DNA from: Anaerolineae bacterium
GTDB taxonomy: Bacteria > Chloroflexota > Anaerolineae > JAAYZQ01
NCBI GenBank assembly: GCA_016929795.1
Contig: JAFGIA010000046.1
Location: 1 to 18,834 of the forward strand
Reading direction: 5' to 3'
DNA: 18,834 bases
Under the pieces are notes generated by a model. That model saw only the letters and a list, made by a program, of their open reading frames with translations. It did no database searches and was not told where the DNA came from. Both the position numbers and the translations under genes were made by a program. Position 1 is the stretch's first letter, and the number at the start of each line of letters is the position of its first letter. Shown one piece after another: positions 1-6,221 of the stretch.

Positions 1-1
1 C

Positions 2-343
2 AAGTTCCAGGATCGCACGCTGAGGTGCTCAGACTGCGGCACAACGTTCACGTTCACCGCCAATGAGCAAACGTTCTATGCAGAGCGGGGGTTCTCAGAA
101 CCCAAGCGCTGCCCGTCGTGCCGCGCTGCACGCAAGGCCAGCCGCGGCGGCGGAGGGGGGGGCGGTGACTATAGCCGCGGCGGTGGTGGGGGGCGCGATC
201 GCGACCGCGGCGGCGGAGGCCGCGCACCTCGGCAGATGTACGACGTCATCTGCGACGAGTGCGGCAAGCCCACGCAGGTGCCCTTCAAGCCCCGCGACGA
301 CCGCCCTGTCTATTGTCGCGACTGCTACGACCAGATGCACTAG
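2..343 (+). CDS. double zinc-ribbon protein with RGG-like linker (5' partial)
   Basis: The frame is open from base 2 to a TAG at 341-343, so the start lies outside the window; 113 residues are visible. The first ribbon has CxxC pairs at visible residues 9/12 and 37/40, with the hallmark FTFTANEQTFYAERGF between them, as in the small 'probable zinc-ribbon' family. A linker of about 30 residues, made almost entirely of Gly, Arg and Asp, follows and resembles the RGG boxes of RNA-binding proteins. The second ribbon has CxxC pairs at about 84/87 and 105/108, with VPFKPRDDRPVYCRDCY between. Such proteins are common in Chloroflexota and candidate phyla; their function is not established, and nucleic-acid binding is my inference. 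The gene converges on the MFS gene across a hairpin. The family call is fairly sure. Confidence 0.82.
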   Translation, partial: KFQDRTLRCSDCGTTFTFTANEQTFYAERGFSEPKRCPSCRAARKASRGGGGGGGDYSRGGGGGRDRDRGGGGRAPRQMYDVICDECGKPTQVPFKPRDDRPVYCRDCYDQMH

Positions 344-384
344 ACTTTTCGCGCGTCTGAGAGGCGCTTTCCGTTTCGTGGTGA

Positions 385-417
385 GTGCTTGCGCGCCGCA
401 ACCTGGTGCGCAAGCAC
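385..417. terminator. hairpin between convergent genes, possible bidirectional terminator
   Basis: GTGCTTGCGC (385-394) pairs perfectly with GCGCAAGCAC (408-417) around a 13-nt loop. It lies in the 181-base gap between the zinc-ribbon gene and the MFS gene, which point at each other. There is no clear T-run on either side, so it is not a textbook intrinsic terminator. It may end transcripts from both sides or protect 3' ends. Confidence 0.45.
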
Positions 418-524
418 CCACTCCAACCGAGTCATACCATTTGCCTGATGAAGCGCCCTATGCCGGGGCAGGGGGACTGCGCCCTGATGGCGAATCATCA
501 TGGCTCTTTAGCAGGCCATTGGTA

Positions 525-1721
525 TCACTCTGAGGCCGCGGCGCCCCCGTGCCCGGCAGCGACGTAGCTGCCGAGCGCGACAAGCGCCCAGGCTGCTGCT
601 GCCCAAAAGGCGGCGGCATAGCCCGCTGTTTCTGCGAGCAGGCCCAGGCCGAAGGACCCCACCCCGATCCCGGCGTCGAACAGCGTGTAGAGCACCCCCA
701 CCGCGCTGCTGCGTGCTTGGGGCGGCACGGCTTCGACGATGGCGGTGTCGAGGCCGGCCCGTACCAACCCCCAACTGAGCCCCAGCCCCGCACCGGCTGC
801 GATCAATGCGGCGTTGCTGTGCGCTGCCACCAGACCGGCCGTGGCGAGGGCGGCGCATAGCATGCCGGGCAGGGCGACGGCCCGGCGCCCGACCCTGTCG
901 GATAGCCAACCCGCTCCACTTTGGGTGAGCATCATCGCCACGGCGAACGCCGTAAAGTAGGTCCCTGCCGCCGTCAGGCCGCGCGCCTCGGCCAGGGGCG
1001 GCATAAAGCTGAGCGCCACGCCATACGCCACAGCCAGGCCCGTGCCGCCCAGCGCCGCGGTCCACACCGCTTGCTGTCGGGCCACGGCCCAGAAGCCTGG
1101 CCCACTCGTATGGCCACTGCCCTGCGCTGCCCTGGCGCCGCGTGGCTCGGTCAGCGGCAGCACCAACAAGAGGCTCACCACGGCAATGGCCGTGGCTGCC
1201 CAGAAGTGCGCCTCAAACCCCCACCAGGCCTGAACCTGCGCGCCTGCTGCCGGCAGGAAGAGCATGCCCAGGTTGTTGGTGACGCCTGATAGCCCGATCG
1301 CCTCACCTCTGCGGGCGGGCGGGGCGACGTCGGCCACCAGCGCCGTGTAGGCGATGGTAAAGGCGCCAATTCCAATCCCGCGCAGCAGGCGCGCGGCGAG
1401 AAAGGGCCAGATCGAAGAGGCCAGCGTGTAGAGCAGCGGCTCGACGGCAAAAAGGATGGCGCCGAGCAGCATTCCCCACTTGCGCCCGCGGCGGTCGACG
1501 AGCGGGCTGAGGAGCGGGCGCACCAGGATGGCCGATAGGGTGGCCAGCCCGGTGGCCAGCCCGATGTGCACCGCGTCGCCGCCCAGCGCCTGCACATAGC
1601 CGGGCACGGTGACATAGGTCCACTGGAAGCTGCCCCACAGAAAAAAGTTGGCCGCGAGGGCGAGGTAAAAAGCGGGTGGATAGCGTGTCGTCGTGAGCGC
1701 CGGGCTGGAGTTGTTCGTCAT
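525..1721 (-). CDS. MFS transporter, 12-helix exporter-like
   Basis: The protein has 398 residues, the normal length for a 12-helix major facilitator carrier of the inner membrane. The family's motif A between helices 2 and 3 is visible as LSPLVDRRGRK (residues 71-81), and its repeat in the second half is GWLSDRVGRRAV (271-282). RLLRGIGIG (111-119) matches the helix-4 motif. A polar loop at about 195-215 separates the two six-helix halves. The sequence does not show the substrate; drug or metabolite efflux or sugar transport are all possible. The ATG at 1719-1721 is preferred because a good promoter sits immediately upstream and would start the mRNA at that ATG; no Shine-Dalgarno sequence is seen. 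It stands alone, divergent from the 2029 gene. Confidence 0.85.
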   Translation of the reverse strand: MTNNSSPALTTTRYPPAFYLALAANFFLWGSFQWTYVTVPGYVQALGGDAVHIGLATGLATLSAILVRPLLSPLVDRRGRKWGMLLGAILFAVEPLLYTLASSIWPFLAARLLRGIGIGAFTIAYTALVADVAPPARRGEAIGLSGVTNNLGMLFLPAAGAQVQAWWGFEAHFWAATAIAVVSLLLVLPLTEPRGARAAQGSGHTSGPGFWAVARQQAVWTAALGGTGLAVAYGVALSFMPPLAEARGLTAAGTYFTAFAVAMMLTQSGAGWLSDRVGRRAVALPGMLCAALATAGLVAAHSNAALIAAGAGLGLSWGLVRAGLDTAIVEAVPPQARSSAVGVLYTLFDAGIGVGSFGLGLLAETAGYAAAFWAAAAWALVALGSYVAAGHGGAAASE

Positions 1722-1727
1722 GGAGAG

Positions 1728-1756
1728 ACTATAACACAGAAGCGAGCACGTGACAA
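1728..1756 (-). promoter_or_regulatory. sigma70-type promoter of the MFS gene, predicted leaderless
   Basis: Read on the minus strand, TTGTCA (1756-1751) is followed by a 17-nt spacer and TATAGT (1733-1728). The A of the MFS start codon is at 1721, seven bases past the -10 box, which is where transcription would begin. The gene also lacks a Shine-Dalgarno sequence, so a leaderless mRNA is the simplest reading. Confidence 0.65.
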
Positions 1757-1764
1757 GCGAGAGG

Positions 1765-1788
1765 TGGCTGGTTAGTTGGCTGGTTGGT
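1765..1788. repeat. 12-bp tandem repeat between divergent promoters, possible operator
   Basis: TGGCTGGTTAGT (1765-1776) is followed directly by TGGCTGGTTGGT (1777-1788), 11 of 12 bases identical. The pair fills the space between the -35 box of the MFS promoter (1751-1756) and that of the next promoter (1788-1793). A regulator bound here could act on both genes; simple low-complexity sequence is the alternative. Confidence 0.35.
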
Positions 1789-1815
1789 TGACTTGGGGCG
1801 AATATCTGCTATAAT
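1788..1815 (+). promoter_or_regulatory. strong sigma70-type promoter of the 2029-3632 gene pair
   Basis: TTGACT (1788-1793), a 16-nt spacer and a perfect TATAAT (1810-1815). Transcription would start near 1822, giving an untranslated leader of about 210 nt before the first gene. Confidence 0.7.
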
Positions 1816-1820
1816 TATAT

Positions 1821-1948
1821 CCGCCTGCTTCAACGCGGTTTCCTCAACCCCACGCAGGTGCGGATCACCACGGTAGACGGGCACCACGGCAGCCAGGCCT
1901 CTTGGAAGACGAGACCGGCAGGCTCCCGGTGTGTGGAAAGGGGGTGGT
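1821..1948 (+). other. putative structured 5' leader RNA of unknown family
   Basis: The leader can fold into two units. The first is CCGC-CTGC (1821-1828) with GCAG (1854-1857) and GCGG (1860-1863), leaving a two-base bulge. The second is nested: ACCAC (1867-1871) with GTGGT (1944-1948); CACC (1882-1885) with GGTG (1928-1931); AGCC (1891-1894) with GGCT (1921-1924) or GCC (1892-1894) with GGC (1917-1919) as alternatives; and GGCCTC (1896-1901) with GAGACC (1911-1916, one mismatch) closing a 9-nt loop. It does not match a riboswitch class I can name. It may be a riboswitch, a thermosensor, or just GC-rich sequence. Confidence 0.35.
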
Positions 1949-2028
1949 AAACAAGAGCGCGATCCCGATTCATTCACCTCGCAGTGACATCTTTTAGAAG
2001 CGACTGATTTACCACGAGAAAGGAGAAA

Positions 2029-2868
2029 ATGACCATGAAGCGTCTTCGCAGGCCGGCCCTTGCCGGCATCATCGCCTTTGTATTGCTCGGCACCCTCGGG
2101 CTTGTCCAACAGCCCGACGTGCCCGCCCGGGGGGAGCACGTGTTCCCGCTCCAGGCCCCCCCCTTCCTCTCTGTCGCCCACGCCGACGAGGAGGGCATCC
2201 TGTCGGTCATTGGCGACGAGGCCGGCATCGCGGCCTACTTTCAATCGGCGACGGCCCCGGATATGGACAGTGTCCGGGACGCCTTTCGCACCATCGAAGC
2301 CGAGACGGCGGACTATATCCTCGGTTCGGTGGAGGTTCTGAACTATCCCGAGTCGGAAGATGTGCACGTGTACGTGCACGCGGATGGCTGGTTCCTGGCC
2401 TACTACCTGGCTGCCGACCCGGTGGGCAAGATCTATGACTGGCGTGCCTATCACAATTCTGGCCGGGCTCTACTCACCACTAAACTTGAAAACACGCTCA
2501 TCAAGGTAGCAAGTTACGCAGTAGTCACCTATCCCGGCTGCACTTACTATGATTTTCGCTATCCCAACGCTACCCATCTAATGCTAATTGCGGAATGGGT
2601 AATCTCGACACATGACGAATTCGAGGTGGAACTTCCGGGAAGTTTCGCTTTTGACGAACGCAGTTGGTCGTTTGGTACCACCGATCGCGGGGGTTATGAA
2701 CTTGACGCAACGGAGATCGTGTATGTAAACTGCGATGGATGGTGCACACGCCAAGGGATTCTAACCGCCGCCCAACTACTACCGGAGCAATTTCACACAT
2801 TCTATGTGTGGACTGAAAGTGGAGACTATGCTTATGGCGGCCTTGCACTGATCTACCGGGTGCCATGA
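2029..2868 (+). CDS. exported protein of unknown function
   Basis: The protein has 279 residues. The N-terminus (KRLRRP, then a hydrophobic stretch to about residue 27) is a classical signal peptide, so it is exported. I recognise no catalytic motif; the mature part has several Tyr/Trp-rich beta-type segments and four cysteines, three of them late (including CDGWC). AGGAG at 2021-2025 lies only 3 bases before the ATG at 2029 but 9 before the in-frame ATG at 2035, so the true start may be 2035 (277 residues). Its stop overlaps the start of the next gene by four bases, which implies coupled translation. Base composition falls from about 67% to about 48% GC near 2460 while the frame continues. 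A hypothetical family; no function is proposed. Confidence 0.7.
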   Translation: MTMKRLRRPALAGIIAFVLLGTLGLVQQPDVPARGEHVFPLQAPPFLSVAHADEEGILSVIGDEAGIAAYFQSATAPDMDSVRDAFRTIEAETADYILGSVEVLNYPESEDVHVYVHADGWFLAYYLAADPVGKIYDWRAYHNSGRALLTTKLENTLIKVASYAVVTYPGCTYYDFRYPNATHLMLIAEWVISTHDEFEVELPGSFAFDERSWSFGTTDRGGYELDATEIVYVNCDGWCTRQGILTAAQLLPEQFHTFYVWTESGDYAYGGLALIYRVP

Positions 2869-3632
2869 TGAACGCGCGGAGGATTGCCCTGATGCTAGGT
2901 GCAGCCCTGGCGCTGCTCGTTTTCACCATTCCCGCGACCAGCGAGCCGCAGCAGAGCATCATCGTCAACGGTGCCGACGAGATCATCGAGAACCCGGTGA
3001 GCGCCGATCCAGGTCTGCTGACCGCCCTCGCCGTCGCCGGGCCGCGGGTCGTGGTCGAATATGCCAATCACGTGACGCGCCTGGACCTGGCTGCCGTCCC
3101 CCCTGCGTTTCAGGCGGTGCTGGATGCGATGGCAGAGCGGGTCGTCGTCGAGTATGCTAACGAGATCGTTCGAGAAGACCTGGAGGCTGTGCCGCCCGGG
3201 TTGCAGGCACGGCTCGACCAGGTGGCGGAGCGGGTGGTGTTTCAGTACGCCAACGCCAACCTGGCGTACCCGCTCGCCTACCCGCTCGAGCTGGTGGACG
3301 ACACGACGCCGCCCGTGGTGACCGAGATCGGCGCCGGCCCGATCGCAGCCAATGGGCTGGTGACCGTGACGTGGACGACGGACGAGTTTGCCGATAGCAC
3401 GATCTTTTACGGCACGGCGTCCGGCTCCTACCCCCACACGCTCGCCGATCCCCTCTACGTCAAGGCCCATGCCCTGGGCCTGCCCGGCCTGGCGGTGGGG
3501 ACGACCTACTACGGCCAGGTGCGCAGCGTCGACCTGAGCGGCAACGCCACGACGTCGCCCGAGTTCAGTTTCACGCCGGAACTGCCGCCTGGGCGCGTGT
3601 ACCTCCCCGTCGTGCTGCGCGGCGGGCCGTAA
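2865..3632 (+). CDS. exported repeat protein with Fn3-like domain and VYLPVVLR tail
   Basis: The protein has 255 residues and begins with a signal peptide (MMNARRIALMLGAALALLVF). Two full 31-residue repeats starting RVVVEYAN (DNA 3045-3137 and 3138-3230), then a partial third (RVVFQYAN, from 3231), each contain a VPP turn and amphipathic tail. A single fibronectin-III or phosphatase-N-like beta domain follows, from DDTTPPVVTEI to about PEFSFTPE, with GTTYYGQVRSVDLSGN typical of Fn3. The protein ends RVYLPVVLRGGP; a terminal YLP-V-LR block recurs in exported Chloroflexota proteins and may be a surface-sorting or anchoring signal (inference). It overlaps the previous gene by ATGA and is followed by a strong terminator, so the two form an operon. 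Surface display or adhesion is the likely role; no enzyme motif is seen. Confidence 0.72.
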   Translation: MMNARRIALMLGAALALLVFTIPATSEPQQSIIVNGADEIIENPVSADPGLLTALAVAGPRVVVEYANHVTRLDLAAVPPAFQAVLDAMAERVVVEYANEIVREDLEAVPPGLQARLDQVAERVVFQYANANLAYPLAYPLELVDDTTPPVVTEIGAGPIAANGLVTVTWTTDEFADSTIFYGTASGSYPHTLADPLYVKAHALGLPGLAVGTTYYGQVRSVDLSGNATTSPEFSFTPELPPGRVYLPVVLRGGP

Positions 3633-3685
3633 CGGCCTACACAGGAGGCGGCGTCCCTTCCGGGCGTTGCCCGCATCGACCACAG

Positions 3686-3720
3686 GCCAGGGCGGTCGAG
3701 TTGACCGCCCTGGCTTCTTC
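3686..3720 (+). terminator. rho-independent terminator
   Basis: GCCAGGGCGGTC (3686-3697) and GACCGCCCTGGC (3703-3714) form a perfect 12-bp stem with a 5-nt loop, followed by TTCTTC. It lies 53 bases after the 2865-3632 stop codon and ends that operon. Confidence 0.85.
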
Positions 3721-3833
3721 CCGGCAAGCGACAGTCGGAGCCGGCAAGTCGAAGGTGCCGGGCGCGGGCAGGCCGGCTGCAATCAGTGTACCACCGCTTG
3801 CCAGGCAGGGCAAATGACCGACTATAGGACAAT

Positions 3834-3907
3834 CGCATTTGACCTGGACGGAAGTGCAACGCACCTACTGTTCGAGGTGCGTTGCACTTGGCACGAAGCC
3901 AAATGCG
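3834..3907. repeat. large two-tier palindrome, REP/MITE-like
   Basis: AAGTGCAACGCACCT (3852-3866) and AGGTGCGTTGCACTT (3875-3889) form a perfect 15-bp stem around an 8-nt loop. It is nested in an outer perfect 8-bp pair, CGCATTTG (3834-3841) and CAAATGCG (3900-3907), separated from it by 10 bases on each side. It lies after a terminator and before a promoter, so it is unlikely to be just another terminator. Such symmetry suits a REP-type or MITE-type mobile repeat. Confidence 0.6.
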
Positions 3908-3965
3908 TCTAACTAATGTTTTCTACGAGATAAGAATGCTGGTTCTTGCCATTACCACTTCTTCT

Positions 3966-3994
3966 TTGCATACTCGTATCATTCGTGGTATAAT
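3966..3994 (+). promoter_or_regulatory. sigma70-type promoter of the propeller operon
   Basis: TTGCAT (3966-3971), a 17-nt spacer and a perfect TATAAT (3989-3994). Transcription would start near 4001, exactly at a GTG in frame with the next gene, so a leaderless longer product cannot be excluded. Confidence 0.7.
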
Positions 3995-4225
3995 TTCTAT
4001 GTGCGATGCAAACTTGGATGCCTTGCACCTTCTGTCAACTCGATAATATTGAAAATCTGGCGCAAAGTGGGCGTCAAGATCACCTCTCGTAGGGAAACCT
4101 ACCTCGCGCCAGGATGGCTTTTGCGGCTGGGCATTCCTTGCGAAGTGATATCCGACAGGCTGAATCGAGTCGGCAGGGGGGGCCACGGCTACAATCACAG
4201 TCCATTGCGTCGAAGGAACCAGATC

Positions 4226-6211
4226 ATGACTAGCAATTCGCAAACCAATGCCAGATACCGTCATCGTGTCTTTGTGATTGCGACACTCGTTATGGGAATG
4301 TTCTTTACAGCGACCTGTGGCGAGTTGCCCACTCCACTCCCGCAACCAACCTCAATGCCCGTGCCGCCCCTTGATCCAGAATACGCGGGCCGGATCGCCT
4401 TCACAGCCGGGCGAACTGGCGAGCGCGAGGTCTATGTCATGGAGGTCGATGGTAGCAACGTGATCAACCTGACCAACAACGAGGCTGATGACTGGTATCC
4501 TTCCTGGTCGTGGGATCGGCGGCAAATTGCTTTCGTATCGGATCGCGATGGTAGTGAACAGATCTACTCCATGGATGTTGAGACCAGAGCCGTGACCCGT
4601 CTTACACACGCCATGTCCCACTACTGCTGTCCGGCCTGGGCCCCGGATGGCAAAACGATCGCCTTCGTATCTGACCAGAACGAGAATGTAGACATCTATG
4701 TCCTGGACGTTGAGACCAGGGGTACGACAAGATTGACTGACAATCCTGCTAACGACAAGTATCCCTCTTGGTCCACGGACGGCACGCGCATCGCTTTTGC
4801 CTCGGACCGCGACGGCAATTGGGACATCTATACTATGAATGATGAAGGTGGCGATGTGGTGAATCTGACCACCAACCCGGGGGACGATTTCCAGCCGACG
4901 TGGTCCCCCAACAGCAACAGAATCGCGTTTACGTCCTCGCGTGACGGTAACAAAGAGATCTATATCATGAATGTCGACACCCAGGGAGTGACTCCTCTGA
5001 CTCACAAGACAGAAGACGAATGGAACCCTTCCTGGACACGAGATGGTCGGTATATCGTGTTTTTGAGGGGGAATAATGATGAAGAAGCGAACGTTTATTT
5101 GATAAACGCCGATGGTTCAGACGAGGTTCGTCTGACAGACAAACCGATCGACAGACTCACGCCAGCGCCCAGTCAATCCCCGCCGACAGACATGCCGGTG
5201 CCCGTCCCTCCGACTGATGTGCCCACGGCGACGCCAACCCACACGCACGAGCCGCCGACCGATACACCCAGTCCAGTGCCTGCCACGCCTACGCCAGCTC
5301 CGGCCACACCCACGCCGACATCTGTCGTACCGACAAACACCCCCGCATCGCCGCCAACGCGGACGCCGGCGCCTACCAATCCTCCTCCGCCCCTTCCTTC
5401 CCCAGGCTACTTTGTGGTCTATACCAACTGTCCATCTTCCGATCTCCAGAACTGTAGTGTGTGGGGTGTGCGTAGCGATGACGCGAACAGCGCGTGGCAA
5501 ATTGTGGAACACGCCTCGGAGCCGGTTCTCTCACCGACAGGCGAGCAGCTTGCCTTCTACAGGAAGGACGCTGGCATTTATCTTTGGGACTTTGCCCAAC
5601 AGTCGCACTCGCAAATCGTGTTGAGTAGTATTGCTTTCTTTGCAACCTGGGCACCTGACAGCCAGAAACTGGCCTATTACATGGAAGGGGGCGATCGCTC
5701 GATCTATGTTGTCGACGTAGATAGCCTAGAATTTGGGGTTCTAACGCCTGGCATGAGGCCCAGTTGGAGTCCCAAGAATGAATTCATCGCCTACGATTCC
5801 TGTGATGGCACCGAGTGTGGGCTCTTTCGCATCAGCCCCCAAGGCGACAATTTGAAGCAAATCACGACTGATGGAGGTGCCAGTGCGGCGGTTTCTCCTG
5901 ATGGGACCAAGATCGCCTATCGGGCTTCGATGGCTGGGGGCAACGAGATCTTTGTCATCAACGCCAATGGTATCGACCGGCAACAGCTTACCCACGACGG
6001 GGGTAACAACGTACAACCTGCCTGGTCGCCAGACGGGACGTACATCTTTTACCTCAGTGATCGGGGTGGCAAGGGTTGGGCTGTGATGAAAATGACGGCC
6101 GGTGGCGAGATGAGAACCACCGTCGTAGGGGTTGATGGTGTGTCTGATCTGTGGCAGCATCAACGTATCTCGGTTACACGCTACAATCGGGCGATCCACG
6201 ACCAAGAATAA
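4226..6211 (+). CDS. exported double beta-propeller (TolB/WD40-like) protein
   Basis: From the ATG at 4226 the protein has 661 residues. This start is chosen because AAGGAA (4213-4218) lies 7 bases upstream and it puts a signal-like hydrophobic stretch at residues 14-30. Cys31 could be a lipid-anchor site, but the surrounding TATC is a poor lipobox. Residues 55-308 hold six propeller blades with the TolB/PD40 signature (IAFxSDRDGNxxIYxMN ... LT ... PSWSPDG). Residues 309-393 form a Pro/Thr-rich linker. Residues 394-650 form a second, more divergent propeller. The family usually binds proteins or glycans; no catalytic residues are seen. The next gene starts 10 bases after the stop and carries a propeller with the same blade order, so the two probably arose by duplication and work together. 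Sampled GC is about 53%. Confidence 0.82.
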   Translation: MTSNSQTNARYRHRVFVIATLVMGMFFTATCGELPTPLPQPTSMPVPPLDPEYAGRIAFTAGRTGEREVYVMEVDGSNVINLTNNEADDWYPSWSWDRRQIAFVSDRDGSEQIYSMDVETRAVTRLTHAMSHYCCPAWAPDGKTIAFVSDQNENVDIYVLDVETRGTTRLTDNPANDKYPSWSTDGTRIAFASDRDGNWDIYTMNDEGGDVVNLTTNPGDDFQPTWSPNSNRIAFTSSRDGNKEIYIMNVDTQGVTPLTHKTEDEWNPSWTRDGRYIVFLRGNNDEEANVYLINADGSDEVRLTDKPIDRLTPAPSQSPPTDMPVPVPPTDVPTATPTHTHEPPTDTPSPVPATPTPAPATPTPTSVVPTNTPASPPTRTPAPTNPPPPLPSPGYFVVYTNCPSSDLQNCSVWGVRSDDANSAWQIVEHASEPVLSPTGEQLAFYRKDAGIYLWDFAQQSHSQIVLSSIAFFATWAPDSQKLAYYMEGGDRSIYVVDVDSLEFGVLTPGMRPSWSPKNEFIAYDSCDGTECGLFRISPQGDNLKQITTDGGASAAVSPDGTKIAYRASMAGGNEIFVINANGIDRQQLTHDGGNNVQPAWSPDGTYIFYLSDRGGKGWAVMKMTAGGEMRTTVVGVDGVSDLWQHQRISVTRYNRAIHDQE

Positions 6212-6221
6212 GCAGGAGCCA

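Larger units (their letters stand above)
3633..4225. other. 593-base gap with no convincing gene
   Basis: It holds the terminator at 3686-3720, a GC-rich stretch with loose repeats of CCGGCA/TGCCGG (3720-3762), a large palindrome at 3834-3907, the promoter at 3966-3994 and a leader of about 225 bases. The leader is open in the frame of the 4226 gene from a GTG at 4001, but the 75 codons this adds look nothing like a signal peptide or a known domain. Confidence 0.6.

Noticed and set aside
1729..2454. Minus-strand open frame across the divergent promoter region
   Set aside because: It runs through both promoters and the leader, opposite a gene with signal peptide and Shine-Dalgarno sequence; its protein has no recognisable domain.
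2865..3632. Antisense 295-residue frame (2895-3782)
   Set aside because: It is a shadow of the repeat protein; it is rich in His and Arg from reversed GC-rich codons and lacks any domain.
4001..4225. Upstream extension of the propeller gene from a GTG at 4001 (75 extra codons)
   Set aside because: The extension lacks any signal or domain feature, and the ATG at 4226 has a well-spaced Shine-Dalgarno sequence and signal-like segment. It is kept as a remote option because 4001 is the predicted transcription start.
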